15,010 nt of DNA from Pseudomonadota bacterium (GTDB lineage Bacteria > Pseudomonadota > Alphaproteobacteria > Sphingomonadales > Sphingomonadaceae): positions 1 through 15,010 of the forward strand of contig JARXKR010000037.1 in the NCBI GenBank assembly GCA_030271565.1, given 5' to 3'. This document shows, one piece after another, positions 14,867 to 15,010 of this stretch (positions are counted from its first letter, which is position 1; each line of letters begins with the position of its first letter). Under the pieces are notes generated by a model, which was not told where the DNA came from, made no database searches, and saw nothing but the letters and a program-made list of their open reading frames with translations. The position numbers and the translations under genes were made by a program.

Positions 14867-15010
14867 TCATGTCCGCACACGCATGTTGACCATCATGTCG
14901 CCGTCCTCGTGCTCCAGATTGTGGCAATGGAACACGTAGGTTTGATCGCCAGCGAATTCGTGCGAGAAATCCACTGCTAGGCGCACGGTTTCGCCGGGCC
15001 AGACCAGCAC
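14867..15010 (-). CDS. Multicopper oxidase, C-terminal end (partial)
   Basis: Only the last 47 residues are in the window; the gene continues past the right edge. They contain WPGETVRLAVDFSH, then FAGDQTYVFHCHNLEHEDGD and MMVNMRV. HCH-x3-H-x4-M is the signature of the type 1 and trinuclear copper sites: the Cys and following His-type ligands link the two centres, and the later Met (DGDMM) is the axial type 1 ligand seen in CueO and CotA-like laccases. Such enzymes oxidise Cu(I) to the less toxic Cu(II) in the periplasm, which suits the nearby copper exporter. Without the N-terminus I cannot tell CueO, CopA-type oxidase and CotA/bilirubin-oxidase relatives apart, nor see the export signal. It is the first visible gene of a unit with the small membrane peptide and DUF302 protein. 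Confidence 0.88.
   Translation of the reverse strand: MLVWPGETVRLAVDFSHEFAGDQTYVFHCHNLEHEDGDMMVNMRVRT

Overview
The window looks like an accessory metal-resistance region from a high-GC alphaproteobacterium, most likely a sphingomonad. That placement is inferred from protein resemblance and base composition; there is no rRNA or other phylogenetic marker. I see no tRNA, CRISPR array or complete insertion sequence.

Left edge (1-1403): a gene graveyard. A minus-strand gene joining a winged-helix AbiEi-like domain to a Fic domain is broken by two frameshifts, an internal deletion and an in-frame stop. Next to it, on the plus strand, lie a short fragment resembling the DUF4172 N-terminus of another Fic family and a frameshifted C-terminal piece of a GH130-type glycosidase. 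Between them are two 18/20-identical direct repeats inside an inverted repeat, and a perfect 13-bp palindrome, probably old operators.

Left centre (1391-4270): a complete MgtA/MgtB-type P-type ATPase on the minus strand, preceded by a 50-codon tail of a lost upstream gene and by unassigned DNA.

Centre (4271-10658): a copper/silver efflux operon on the minus strand, in the order small Cys/Met-rich secreted protein, cusC, cusB, cusA, cusF-like. The last four genes overlap by ATGA at every junction. Metal ligands known from E. coli CusA, CusB and CusF can be read directly, so Cu(I)/Ag(I) is the best substrate call. The outer-membrane channel, adaptor and inner-membrane pump would form a tripartite exporter fed by the CusF-like lipoprotein.

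Right part (10697-15010): a gene-free stretch holds what looks like the last 24 codons of a P1B (CopA-like) ATPase. It is followed on the plus strand by a chimeric gene whose first two thirds are a GNAT acetyltransferase and whose last third is the C-terminus of D-lactate dehydrogenase. This gene overlaps a second P-type ATPase, of P2 (calcium-pump-like) character. On the minus strand from the right edge come the end of a multicopper oxidase, a 43-residue membrane peptide and a DUF302 protein, a probable second copper module. Overall, intact metal-transport genes sit among truncated and fused remnants, as expected of a region built by repeated insertion and deletion.
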